In this document: piece by piece, positions 7,037-14,077 of the stretch
How the letters are laid out: every line of letters begins with the position of its first letter
Position numbering within the stretch: the stretch's first letter is position 1
Origin: Clostridia bacterium
GTDB taxonomy: Bacteria > Bacillota > Clostridia > UBA1381
Length of the DNA: 17,212 nucleotides
Direction of reading: 5' to 3'
NCBI GenBank assembly: GCA_900751685.1
Contig: CAADSR010000011.1
Location: 1-17,212 of the forward strand
Made by a program: the position numbers and the translations under genes
The notes under the pieces: model-generated
Database searches by the model: none
Told to the model about the DNA's origin: nothing
The model's input: the letters and a program-made list of their open reading frames with translations, nothing else

Positions 7037-7531
7037 TTGTTTCATATTGTGTTAGTGGAGCCTGAGATTCCCCAGAACACCGGCAATATTGCACGGACCT
7101 GTGCAGCGACGGGCTGCCGGCTCCATATCGTAAAGCCGATGGGGTTTGAAATTGATGATAAAAAATTAAAACGTGCGGGTCTGGATTATTGGCACCTTTT
7201 GGGGGTACAATATTATGAGGACCTGGAGGATTTTTTTAAACAGAATCCAAACGGGCGCTATTTTTATTCTACTACAAAGGCGCCTGCCACCTATTGTGAG
7301 GTGCAATACCAGGATGGGGATTACATCTTATTTGGAAAAGAAACGAAAGGACTTCCGGAGCCGCTCTTATATGAGCACCGGGAGCGCTGCATCCGTATCC
7401 CGATGATCGAGGAGGCACGCAGCCTGAATCTATCCAATTCCGTTGCCATTGTCGTTTATGAGGCCTTGCGCCAGACGGGGTTTGAGGCCTTAAAAACAGC
7501 AGGGCAATTGACCCAGTTCCAATGGGATTAA
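7037..7531 (+). CDS. trmL: tRNA (cytidine(34)-2'-O)-methyltransferase, SPOUT family
   Basis: TrmL uses S-adenosylmethionine to 2'-O-methylate the wobble base (C/U34) of certain leucine tRNAs. From the TTG start at 7037 the protein is 164 residues, the usual size. It begins FHIVLVEPEIPQNTGNIART, the canonical TrmL N-terminus. SPOUT knot motifs follow: LFGKETKGLP (98-107), IRIPM and RSLNLSNSVAIVVYEALRQ (128-146). No ATG or GTG in frame fits the conserved start. TTG is supported by AGAGGA about 5 nt upstream. The frame is also open further upstream inside the DUF362 gene, but that part is out-of-frame ferredoxin sequence. It lies 16 nt after the DUF362 gene and 11 nt before the GNAT gene. Confidence 0.92.
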   Translation: MFHIVLVEPEIPQNTGNIARTCAATGCRLHIVKPMGFEIDDKKLKRAGLDYWHLLGVQYYEDLEDFFKQNPNGRYFYSTTKAPATYCEVQYQDGDYILFGKETKGLPEPLLYEHRERCIRIPMIEEARSLNLSNSVAIVVYEALRQTGFEALKTAGQLTQFQWD

Positions 7532-7542
7532 AGGAGGCAGCA

Positions 7543-8049
7543 ATGGAGATCACACTACGCTTTTGGCAGAAAGAAGACGCCCCTGTTTTGGCGGGATATG
7601 CGAACAACCCGCTCATCGCGCAAAACCTGCGGGATGTTTTTCCATCGCCCTATACAAAGGCGGACGCGGAATTTTTTATCGGGCTGTGCGCCAAAGCAGA
7701 CCCTTCCAGGGAAGTCCTTCTGGCGGTCGAGGCCGGAGGAAAGCTGGCCGGGAGCATCGGTCTTACCCTGGGTAGTGACATCCAGCGGAAGAGCGCTGAA
7801 TTAGGTTACTGGATCGCCCAGCCCTATTGGGGGCAAGGCGTTGCCACAGAAGCGGTCCGGCAGATGTGCCGCATGGGATTTGAATATTATGATATCGTGC
7901 GGATCTGGGCGCAATGCTTTGACGGTAACACGGCATCTCAGAAGGTCTTGCTCAAAAACGGGTTTGAGCTGGAGGGCAGGCTGCGCAAAAGTATTTATAA
8001 AAACGACCAATTGCAGGACGCGCTGTTATATGCGCTGATTCAAGAATAG
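7543..8049 (+). CDS. GNAT-family N-acetyltransferase (RimJ/RimL-like)
   Basis: This 168-residue acetyl-CoA-dependent acyltransferase resembles the RimJ/RimL type (Acetyltransf_3), whose members acetylate protein N-termini or small amines. Seen are the N-terminal beta strand LRFWQKEDAPVLAGY, the ELGYWIAQPYWGQGVATEAV acetyl-CoA loop (about 87-105) and GNTASQKVLLKNGFELEG (128-145), the usual C-terminal signature. The ATG at 7543 was preferred over an ATG at 7522 because AAAGGAGG lies just before it and the conserved fold starts here; the 7522 start would overlap the end of trmL. The substrate is unknown. RimI-like ribosomal modification is possible given the translation genes around it, but this is only inferred. 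Confidence 0.88.
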   Translation: MEITLRFWQKEDAPVLAGYANNPLIAQNLRDVFPSPYTKADAEFFIGLCAKADPSREVLLAVEAGGKLAGSIGLTLGSDIQRKSAELGYWIAQPYWGQGVATEAVRQMCRMGFEYYDIVRIWAQCFDGNTASQKVLLKNGFELEGRLRKSIYKNDQLQDALLYALIQE

Positions 8050-8061
8050 AAGGAGAAGACG

Positions 8062-8922
8062 ATGGCAGATATTAAAATTGTTGTGGATACCAGTTCCGAT
8101 ATTCCAAAGGAGATGCTGGAAAAATATGATATTGGCTTATTGTCCTTTATCAGTATTTTTGGCGAGGAGGCCTATGTTTCGGGGGTAGATCTATCCAATC
8201 AGGAGTTTTACGAAAAATTGGAGCAGTCCGGGCAGATCCCGACCACATCCCAGACCCCTTATGCGGACATGTATGATTATTTGCTGGAGCAGACACGCCT
8301 GCATGAGAGCGTGATCTATTTTACGATCTCATCTAAAGGGAGCGGGCAAAACCACACTGCCAATATGGTAGCAGAGGATATCCTTTTGGAGAATCCGGAG
8401 GCGGATCTGCATATTGTGGACACCATGACCTTTTCCTTATATATTGCCCAGACAGCCTGCCACGCGGCAGAATTGGTGCGCCAGGGAAAAAGCGTAGAGG
8501 AGATCCTTGCAGAGTGCGCGGCTTATGTCAAGAGCTGGCATGCGCTTCTGTTAGTAGATACCTTAAAATATTTGGAAAAAGGCGGCCGGATCAATAAGGC
8601 AGCGGCGATCGTGGGCACTTTGCTGGATATCAAACCAGTCTTGACCATCCGTGACGGCCTGGTGGAAGCAGAGGATAAGCTGCGGGGGAAAAAGAAAATA
8701 TTAGATAAATTGATTGAAAAGGTCAAAGAGCATCCGGCATTCAACGCAGAACATCCGGAATTTTTAGTGGTGCATTCGGATGCGCAAAAAGGGGAAGAGT
8801 TGAAAAAAAAGCTCCAGCAGGAGTTTCAAATAGATGATATCACAATGCTCAGCGAGTTTGGGCCGATCGTGGGGACCCACACCGGGCCAGGCGCAGTAGC
8901 AGTTATTTTCAGGACAAAGTAG
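8062..8922 (+). CDS. DegV family fatty-acid-binding protein
   Basis: This 286-residue protein belongs to the DegV/FakB family, which binds a fatty acid and, with a FakA kinase, presents it for phosphorylation and entry into phospholipid synthesis. Family signs are IVVDTSSDIP at the N-terminus, IPTTSQTP (59-66; S63 at the head-group site), the SGQNHTANM stretch, LKYLEKGGRI, the IKPVLTIRDG strand and the C-terminal THTGPGAVAVIF. Length is normal. The ATG follows AAGGAG, 12 nt after the GNAT stop. No FakA homologue is in the window, so the partner kinase must lie elsewhere. The lipid specificity cannot be read from the sequence. Confidence 0.92.
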   Translation: MADIKIVVDTSSDIPKEMLEKYDIGLLSFISIFGEEAYVSGVDLSNQEFYEKLEQSGQIPTTSQTPYADMYDYLLEQTRLHESVIYFTISSKGSGQNHTANMVAEDILLENPEADLHIVDTMTFSLYIAQTACHAAELVRQGKSVEEILAECAAYVKSWHALLLVDTLKYLEKGGRINKAAAIVGTLLDIKPVLTIRDGLVEAEDKLRGKKKILDKLIEKVKEHPAFNAEHPEFLVVHSDAQKGEELKKKLQQEFQIDDITMLSEFGPIVGTHTGPGAVAVIFRTK

Positions 8923-8936
8923 AAAGGGTGAGGAAC

Positions 8937-10142
8937 ATGAAATACATAGTGATTTTAGGAGATGGTATGGCGGACTACCCCGTACCTGAATTTGACGGGC
9001 AAACGGTTTTGGAGGCCGCGCATAAGCCCAATATAGATGCGATGGCCGCTGCCGGGGAATTAGGCATGGTAAAAACCGTCCAGGATGGGATGAAGCCGGG
9101 CAGTGACGTGGCGAACCTGTCTGTTATGGGATATGACACGAAGAAATATTATTCCGGCCGTTCTCCGCTGGAAGCTGCCAGCATTGGCGTGTCGCTGCGG
9201 GATAATGACATCACTTTCCGCTGCAATTTAGTCATGCTATCTGACGAGGAGCATTACGAAGACAAGACCATGCTTGATTATTCCGCGGGGGAGATCACCA
9301 CCGAAGAGGCGCAAAGCCTGATAGAGACCCTGGCAAAGGAATTAGACACGGATAAAATCAAGTTCCATAGCGGGATCAGCTACCGCCATTTAATGGTTTG
9401 GGAAGGCGGGTCGTTGAACGTGGAATTGACGCCGCCCCATGACATTTCAGATAAAAAGATCGCAAGCCACCTGCCCAAAGGGGAAGGTGCGGACGTTATC
9501 TTAGACCTGATGAAGCAAAGTGAAGCCATCCTGAAGGACCATCCGGTCAACCAGGCAAGAGTGGCGGCAGGCAAGCGCCCTGCGACCTCCATTTGGATCT
9601 GGGGGGAAGGCTCAAAACCAATGCTCGATAGCTTTGAAGGGAAATTTGGCCTCAAGGGCAGTGTTATTTCCGCTGTGGATTTGATCAAGGGCATTGCATT
9701 GTGCGCCGGGATGGAATCCATTGATGTGCCTGGCGCGACAGGGAATTATGATACGAATTTTGAAGGGAAAGCCGAGGCGGCATTTAACGCACTTAAAAAC
9801 GGGAGCGATTTTGTATATGTGCATATGGAAGCGCCGGATGAATGCGGCCACCAGGGAGACGCGCCCCATAAAAAGCTGTCCGTGGAGCTGATCGACCAAA
9901 AGGTAGTGGGTTACCTCAAGCAAAAGCTGGAGGAAGCCGGAATGGATTACCGCATGATGATCCTGCCGGACCATCCTACCCCTATTTGCTTGAAGACCCA
10001 CGTTTCTGATCCGGTCCCTTATATTATTTACGACAGCACCAAAAAACAAAATACAAACAAAGCATACACAGAGAAGAATGCAAAAGAGACCGGCGTCTAC
10101 ATTGAGGAAGGCTATACCTTGATGGAACGCTTCCTGAAGTAA
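8937..10142 (+). CDS. ApgM-type cofactor-independent phosphoglycerate mutase / proposed homoserine kinase
   Basis: This 401-residue protein belongs to the alkaline-phosphatase superfamily, archaeal-type phosphoglycerate mutase branch. The N-terminal metal site is ILGDGMAD (D9), and the likely phospho-acceptor serine is S56 in PGSDVANLSVMGYD. Further metal ligands lie in HMEAPDECGHQGD (from 296) and LPDHPTP (343-349). Enzymes of this type interconvert 3- and 2-phosphoglycerate. A bacterial subgroup has been annotated as a proposed homoserine kinase (TIGR02535-like), and the length and metal-site sequences look like that subgroup, so both activities remain open. The ATG at 8937 was chosen over GTG 8928 because the family N-terminus (KYIVILGDG) begins there and GTGAGG acts as the ribosome site. 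It lies 14 nt after the DegV gene. Confidence 0.88.
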   Translation: MKYIVILGDGMADYPVPEFDGQTVLEAAHKPNIDAMAAAGELGMVKTVQDGMKPGSDVANLSVMGYDTKKYYSGRSPLEAASIGVSLRDNDITFRCNLVMLSDEEHYEDKTMLDYSAGEITTEEAQSLIETLAKELDTDKIKFHSGISYRHLMVWEGGSLNVELTPPHDISDKKIASHLPKGEGADVILDLMKQSEAILKDHPVNQARVAAGKRPATSIWIWGEGSKPMLDSFEGKFGLKGSVISAVDLIKGIALCAGMESIDVPGATGNYDTNFEGKAEAAFNALKNGSDFVYVHMEAPDECGHQGDAPHKKLSVELIDQKVVGYLKQKLEEAGMDYRMMILPDHPTPICLKTHVSDPVPYIIYDSTKKQNTNKAYTEKNAKETGVYIEEGYTLMERFLK

Positions 10143-10154
10143 GGACGGGATATT

Positions 10155-11339
10155 ATGAAATTTAAAAGCAATGTATGGAAGATTGTCCTGTGCCTTGTGG
10201 TGATTGTAGTATTAGCTGTCGGCATTTATTTTTCGCTGCCGAAGATTCTGGTGCTGCTGGGGCTTCTGGTCAGCTTATTCCTGCCCTTTTTATTAGGAGC
10301 CTTGTTTTCTGTTGTGGTTAATCCCCTGGCCAGTTTTTTGCAGCGTAAGCTCAAGATCCCCCGGGGGCTCTCGGCAGTTCTGGTATTGGTACTGACCATT
10401 GGGATCTTAGGGAGCTTCCTGACCTTTGCGGTCTGGAAGATCATTGATGAGGTGCGCCACCTCTATACCCAGTTTCCGGCGATTTATGAAAGTGTCCAGC
10501 TCAGTGTGGAAAACTTTATGACCAAATGGGCCACTCTTTACGGAAGCCTGCCGGAAAATATCCAAACAGCGATCACTGCCACTGGGACAGGCATCTCGGA
10601 CAAGATCGCTGCGTTTATCAATACAAAATCTTCCCCTATGATGGGCTATGCCAGCAATATTGCAAAAGCCCTGCCCGGGATATTTATCGGGATGATTGTG
10701 TTTATCCTGTCCTCCTATTTTATGGTGGCAGACCCGGGGACGATCTCAAAAGCGGTGAACCGGATCTTTACACAAAAATTTCTTGAACGGATGCGCGGCG
10801 TCAAAACGCAGATCAAGAAGTACCTGGGCGGCTACGTCAAAGCGCAGGCCATCATTATGTGTATCGCGTTTTTTGTGATTTTGATCGGCCTTTCGTTTTT
10901 AGGCGTCAATTATGCCTTGTTGATTGCGATCGGTATCGCTTTTTTAGACGCCCTTCCGTTTTTTGGGAGCGGCGCGGTGCTTTGGCCTTGGGCGGCGCTT
11001 TCGCTAATCAACGGTGACTTTAAATTAGGGATCGGGTTGGTTGTGATTTATATCGCAGTGGCCCTGATGCGCCATTTGATCGAGCCGAAGATCGTCAGCA
11101 CCAGCATCGGCATGAACCCGCTTCTGACCTTGATGTCCATGTATGTTGGATACCGCCTGTTAAGCATCGGCGGGATGATTTTAGGGCCGGTGATCCTGAT
11201 GCTGATTATCAGCTTTTATAAAGCAGGTATCTTTGACGGCTTGATCCGTGTATTAAAGCTGGTCTTCCAGTTTATTAAAAACCAGCTGCTCTTGCTGGGG
11301 GGAAGCATTAAAAACTATTTTAGGAGTGAAACAAAATGA
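10155..11339 (+). CDS. AI-2E family (PerM/YtvI-like) membrane permease
   Basis: This is a polytopic inner-membrane protein of 394 residues in the UPF0118/AI-2E exporter family. Hydrophobic segments occur near residues 8-28, 30-52, 67-92 and 172-192, then a cluster from about 233 to 370. The family signatures LDALPFFGSGAVLWPWA and HLIEPKIVSTSIGMNPLLTLMSMY, with MILGP, are clear. Members export varied small molecules or ions, and a Firmicute subgroup (YtvI) is linked to sporulation. The transported substrate cannot be told, and AI-2 export should not be assumed. The ATG follows AAGGA. The TGA overlaps the metG ATG (ATGA at 11336-11339), which suggests translational coupling. Confidence 0.9.
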   Translation: MKFKSNVWKIVLCLVVIVVLAVGIYFSLPKILVLLGLLVSLFLPFLLGALFSVVVNPLASFLQRKLKIPRGLSAVLVLVLTIGILGSFLTFAVWKIIDEVRHLYTQFPAIYESVQLSVENFMTKWATLYGSLPENIQTAITATGTGISDKIAAFINTKSSPMMGYASNIAKALPGIFIGMIVFILSSYFMVADPGTISKAVNRIFTQKFLERMRGVKTQIKKYLGGYVKAQAIIMCIAFFVILIGLSFLGVNYALLIAIGIAFLDALPFFGSGAVLWPWAALSLINGDFKLGIGLVVIYIAVALMRHLIEPKIVSTSIGMNPLLTLMSMYVGYRLLSIGGMILGPVILMLIISFYKAGIFDGLIRVLKLVFQFIKNQLLLLGGSIKNYFRSETK

Positions 11340-13261
11340 GCAATAAATATTACATTACAACGGCAATTGCTTACACGTCAAAAAAGCCCCATATTGGGAA
11401 CACCTATGAAATCATTTTGACTGACGCAATCGCGCGTTTTCACCGTTATATCGGGGATGATGTCTTTTTTCTGACTGGTACGGACGAGCATGGGCAGAAG
11501 ATCCAGCAGCTGGCGGAAGAGGGCGGCATCACCCCGCAGCAGCATGTGGATGAGATCGCAGGGCAAATCAAAGATATTGCGGCAATGCTGGAGATCAGCT
11601 ATGATAAATTCATCCGTACAACAGATGAATACCATGTGAAGGCGGTGCAGCAGATCTTCAAAAAGCTTTATGACCAGGGGGATATATATAAAAGTGAATA
11701 TGAAGGGCTGTATTGTACCCCTTGCGAGTCGTTCTGGACGGAGACCCAGCTTGTGGACGGGAAGTGCCCGGACTGCGGACGCCCGGTGCAAACCACAAAG
11801 GAAGAAGCATACTTCTTTAAAATGAGCAAATATCAAGACCGTCTGATGGAATATATTGAAGAGCATCCGGACTTTATCCAGCCGGAATCACGGAAAAAAG
11901 AAATGGTCAATAATTTTTTGAAGCCAGGCCTGCAGGACCTATGTGTGTCCCGGACAAGCTTTAGCTGGGGGATCCCAGTGGAATTTGACCCGGGCCATGT
12001 GGTTTATGTATGGATCGACGCCCTTTCTAATTATATTACCGCACTGGGCTATACCCCGGAGCATAAAGGAGAGCTTTATCAAAAATACTGGCCGGCGGAT
12101 GTGCATATTATTGGCAAGGACATCCTGCGTTTTCACACGATTTACTGGCCGATCATGCTGATGGCCCTGGGCGAGCCCCTTCCAAAACAGATCTTCGGGC
12201 ATCCCTGGATGTTGGTAGGCGAGGAGAAAATGAGCAAGTCCCGGGGGAATGTGATTTATGCGGAGGATCTAGTCCGTCATTTCGGCGTGGATGCAGTCCG
12301 TTATTATTCCCTGCATGAAATGCCCTTTGCCCAGGATGGCACAATCACCTATGAAGTATTTATCAGCCGGTTCAACTCTGATTTAGCAAATACTCTTGGG
12401 AATCTGGTCAACCGCACGGTGGCCATGGTCAATAAATATTTTGATGGGGTCATCCCGGCTGCCGGGGCAGAGCAAGGGGTAGACGCTGATTTAAAAGCAG
12501 TAGCCACCGGGGCGGTCGCAAAAATCGAGCAGAAGATGAAGACCCTCCACGTTGCGGACAGCCTGGATGAGATCTGGAAGATCGTAGACCGGGCGAATAA
12601 ATATATTGATGAGACGATGCCGTGGGCTTTGGCAAAAACAGAAGAAGACCGGCCAAGGTTGGGAACGGTGTTGTATAACCTGGTAGAAACGATCCGGATC
12701 ATTGCATCCCTGCTCTCTTCGTTCATGCCTTCTACGGCAAAAGCGATTGCGGGCCAGACCGGAGCGGAATGCCTGGACTATAGCACTGTTTCTGAATTTG
12801 GTAAAACGGCCGCAGGTGCAAAGGTCTCTGAACCAACGCCGCTGTTTGTGCGTATCGACGCCGAAAAGAAATTAGCCGAGCTGGAAGAAGAGCTTGGTGC
12901 GCCGGAGGAAGAAAAAATTGAGATAGCACCCTATAAAGACTATATTGAGTTTGAGGAATTTGAAAAGCTGGACATCCGTGTCGGAAAGGTGCTGGAATGT
13001 GAAAAAGTACCTAAGTCCTCGAAGCTATTGCGCTTTACCCTGCAGGTAGGCAGCGATACACGGCAGATCCTGTCCGGCATTGCAAAATTCCACAAGCCGG
13101 AGGATTTGATCGGTAAGAATGTGTTATTCATCGCAAATTTAAAGCCTAGAAAAATGATGGGCCTGGAGTCCTGCGGGATGATCCTGTCCGCCGAGCATGG
13201 GGAAGAGCTGACCCTGCTGACGACTATGAAAGACATCCAAAGCGGGGCCGAAATGGTTTAA
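11336..13261 (+). CDS. metG: Methionyl-tRNA synthetase with C-terminal tRNA-binding domain
   Basis: This class I synthetase charges initiator and elongator tRNA-Met. The 641-residue chain begins with the catalytic fold carrying the HIGH-like PHIGN at 18-22. The connective-peptide zinc knuckle has C127, C130, C144 and C147. The KMSKS loop is intact (GEEKMSKSRG, K298-S302). An alpha-helical anticodon domain follows, then a C-terminal EMAP/Trbp111-like OB-fold (about 540-641: FEKLDIRVGKVLECEKVPKS, LSGIAKFHKPEDLIGKNV, NLKPRKMMGLESCGMIL) that aids dimerisation and tRNA binding. The start overlaps the permease stop by 4 nt and has AGGAG upstream. It is the last operon gene and is followed by a strong terminator. 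No T-box precedes it. Confidence 0.97.
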   Translation: MSNKYYITTAIAYTSKKPHIGNTYEIILTDAIARFHRYIGDDVFFLTGTDEHGQKIQQLAEEGGITPQQHVDEIAGQIKDIAAMLEISYDKFIRTTDEYHVKAVQQIFKKLYDQGDIYKSEYEGLYCTPCESFWTETQLVDGKCPDCGRPVQTTKEEAYFFKMSKYQDRLMEYIEEHPDFIQPESRKKEMVNNFLKPGLQDLCVSRTSFSWGIPVEFDPGHVVYVWIDALSNYITALGYTPEHKGELYQKYWPADVHIIGKDILRFHTIYWPIMLMALGEPLPKQIFGHPWMLVGEEKMSKSRGNVIYAEDLVRHFGVDAVRYYSLHEMPFAQDGTITYEVFISRFNSDLANTLGNLVNRTVAMVNKYFDGVIPAAGAEQGVDADLKAVATGAVAKIEQKMKTLHVADSLDEIWKIVDRANKYIDETMPWALAKTEEDRPRLGTVLYNLVETIRIIASLLSSFMPSTAKAIAGQTGAECLDYSTVSEFGKTAAGAKVSEPTPLFVRIDAEKKLAELEEELGAPEEEKIEIAPYKDYIEFEEFEKLDIRVGKVLECEKVPKSSKLLRFTLQVGSDTRQILSGIAKFHKPEDLIGKNVLFIANLKPRKMMGLESCGMILSAEHGEELTLLTTMKDIQSGAEMV

Positions 13262-13266
13262 ACCCT

Positions 13267-13303
13267 AAAATCCCTGTCTGCAAAAGCAGACAGGGATTTT
13301 TTT
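13267..13303. terminator. Bidirectional terminator after metG and the nitroreductase gene
   Basis: A perfect 12-bp stem (13270-13281 with 13286-13297, core TCCCTGTCTGC/GCAGACAGGGA) has an AAAA loop. It is flanked by A residues on the left and a run of seven T on the right. It starts about 8 nt after metG and ends 6 nt before the end of the convergent nitroreductase gene, so it can serve both. Confidence 0.92.
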
Positions 13304-13308
13304 GGTTA

Positions 13309-13899
13309 TTATGACCGCCATTCGGTTATAGCTTCTTTCTTTTTTCTTGGACGGGGAAGGGGGGATTCATCTGCATAACCCAAGGTCAAGGCGGCAAATA
13401 ATTCTCCTTCGCTATCCAGCCAGCTCTTCAATTCTTCATAAGCAAAGAAGGTGTCGCAGACCCATAGGCTGCCTAGTCCCAGCTCCGTGGCGGTAAGGGC
13501 CATATTTTCAATTGCGGCCCCAATGGATTGGGCGTTGCAGATCTCATAGACCCGCTGCTCCGGCGTAAGGGAGGCGGAAAATGGGATTCCAAGCGTATTC
13601 ATAATAAATATGGTCACCGGGGCTTTTTTAATGATTTCCAGCGTGTATTCTGCGCCCGGCAAATGCTGCCTGCTGCCGGGAAGCAATGGAGACCCTTTTT
13701 CCCTTGCAAGCCCCTGCTCCATAACAGAGAGCATAGCTTGCTTTGAAGCTCCTGACACAACGGTAAATTTCCAGGGCTGGCGGTTCTTAGAGGAGGGAGC
13801 CAGCGTCCCTGCTTGCAGTATTTGCTCCAGGACAGGTTTTGGAATAGGCAGATCTTTATATGCTCGTATACTGCGCCGGTTTGATATTGCGTCTAACAT
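13309..13899 (-). CDS. Nitroreductase family FMN-dependent oxidoreductase
   Basis: This 196-residue flavoprotein belongs to the nitroreductase superfamily, which reduces nitro compounds, quinones or other electrophiles with NAD(P)H through bound FMN. The N-terminal FMN phosphate-binding segment NRRSIRAYKDLPI (R8, R9, S10) is present. It is followed by LAPSSKNRQPWKFTVV, typical of the family, NAQSIGAAIENMALTATELG and LGSLWVC. The protein is a single domain, complete and of normal length. The natural substrate is unknown. AGGAGGT precedes the ATG at 13899. The gene is convergent with metG and divergent from the DUF4097 gene, with an imperfect inverted repeat just upstream. Confidence 0.9.
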   Translation of the reverse strand: MLDAISNRRSIRAYKDLPIPKPVLEQILQAGTLAPSSKNRQPWKFTVVSGASKQAMLSVMEQGLAREKGSPLLPGSRQHLPGAEYTLEIIKKAPVTIFIMNTLGIPFSASLTPEQRVYEICNAQSIGAAIENMALTATELGLGSLWVCDTFFAYEELKSWLDSEGELFAALTLGYADESPLPRPRKKKEAITEWRS

Positions 13900-13931
13900 G
13901 ACGTACCTCCTGCTTTTCTATTTTGATTACT

Positions 13932-13969
13932 ATTTTATCATAATACGGTAAATGCGTCTATACCGTTTT
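13932..13969 (-). promoter_or_regulatory. Putative promoter and inverted-repeat operator of the nitroreductase gene
   Basis: On the minus strand an extended -10 of the form TGATAAAAT ends at 13932, and no good -35 box fits it. Immediately upstream is an inverted repeat, AATACGGTAAA (13942-13952) with TATACCGTTTT (13959-13969). Nine of 11 positions are complementary, the core ACGGTA/TACCGT is perfect, and the spacer is six nt. It sits where the -35 box would be, the usual place for an activator or a repressor-blocked promoter. Confidence 0.4.
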
Positions 13970-14001
13970 TCCTAAAGAGCTGTGACCCAGATAAAAAAGG
14001 A

Positions 14002-14030
14002 TTGACATTTGCTAAGATCTAGCGTACAAT
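14002..14030 (+). promoter_or_regulatory. SigA promoter of the DUF4097 gene
   Basis: TTGACA (14002-14007) and TACAAT (14025-14030) are separated by exactly 17 nt. The predicted start is near 14037. The last three bases of the -10 box already belong to the palindrome that follows. Confidence 0.8.
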
Positions 14031-14062
14031 AATTATGAATGAATAATTCATTCATAATTATT
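14028..14062. promoter_or_regulatory. Perfect 17-bp inverted repeat over the start point (putative operator)
   Basis: The left arm AATAATTATGAATGAAT (14028-14044), one central A and the perfectly complementary right arm (14046-14062) make a 35-bp palindrome. It runs from the -10 box across the predicted start point to just before the AAAGGGGG ribosome site. The TGAATGA...TCATTCA core resembles operators of TetR-type repressors. A bound repressor here would block initiation. No regulator gene is adjacent. Confidence 0.7.
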
Positions 14063-14077
14063 AAAGGGGGAATAAAA

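Noticed and set aside
11378..11866. 162-residue open frame on the minus strand inside metG
   Set aside because: It is a shadow of the metG reading frame, with no ribosome site or recognisable family. metG is intact and conserved.
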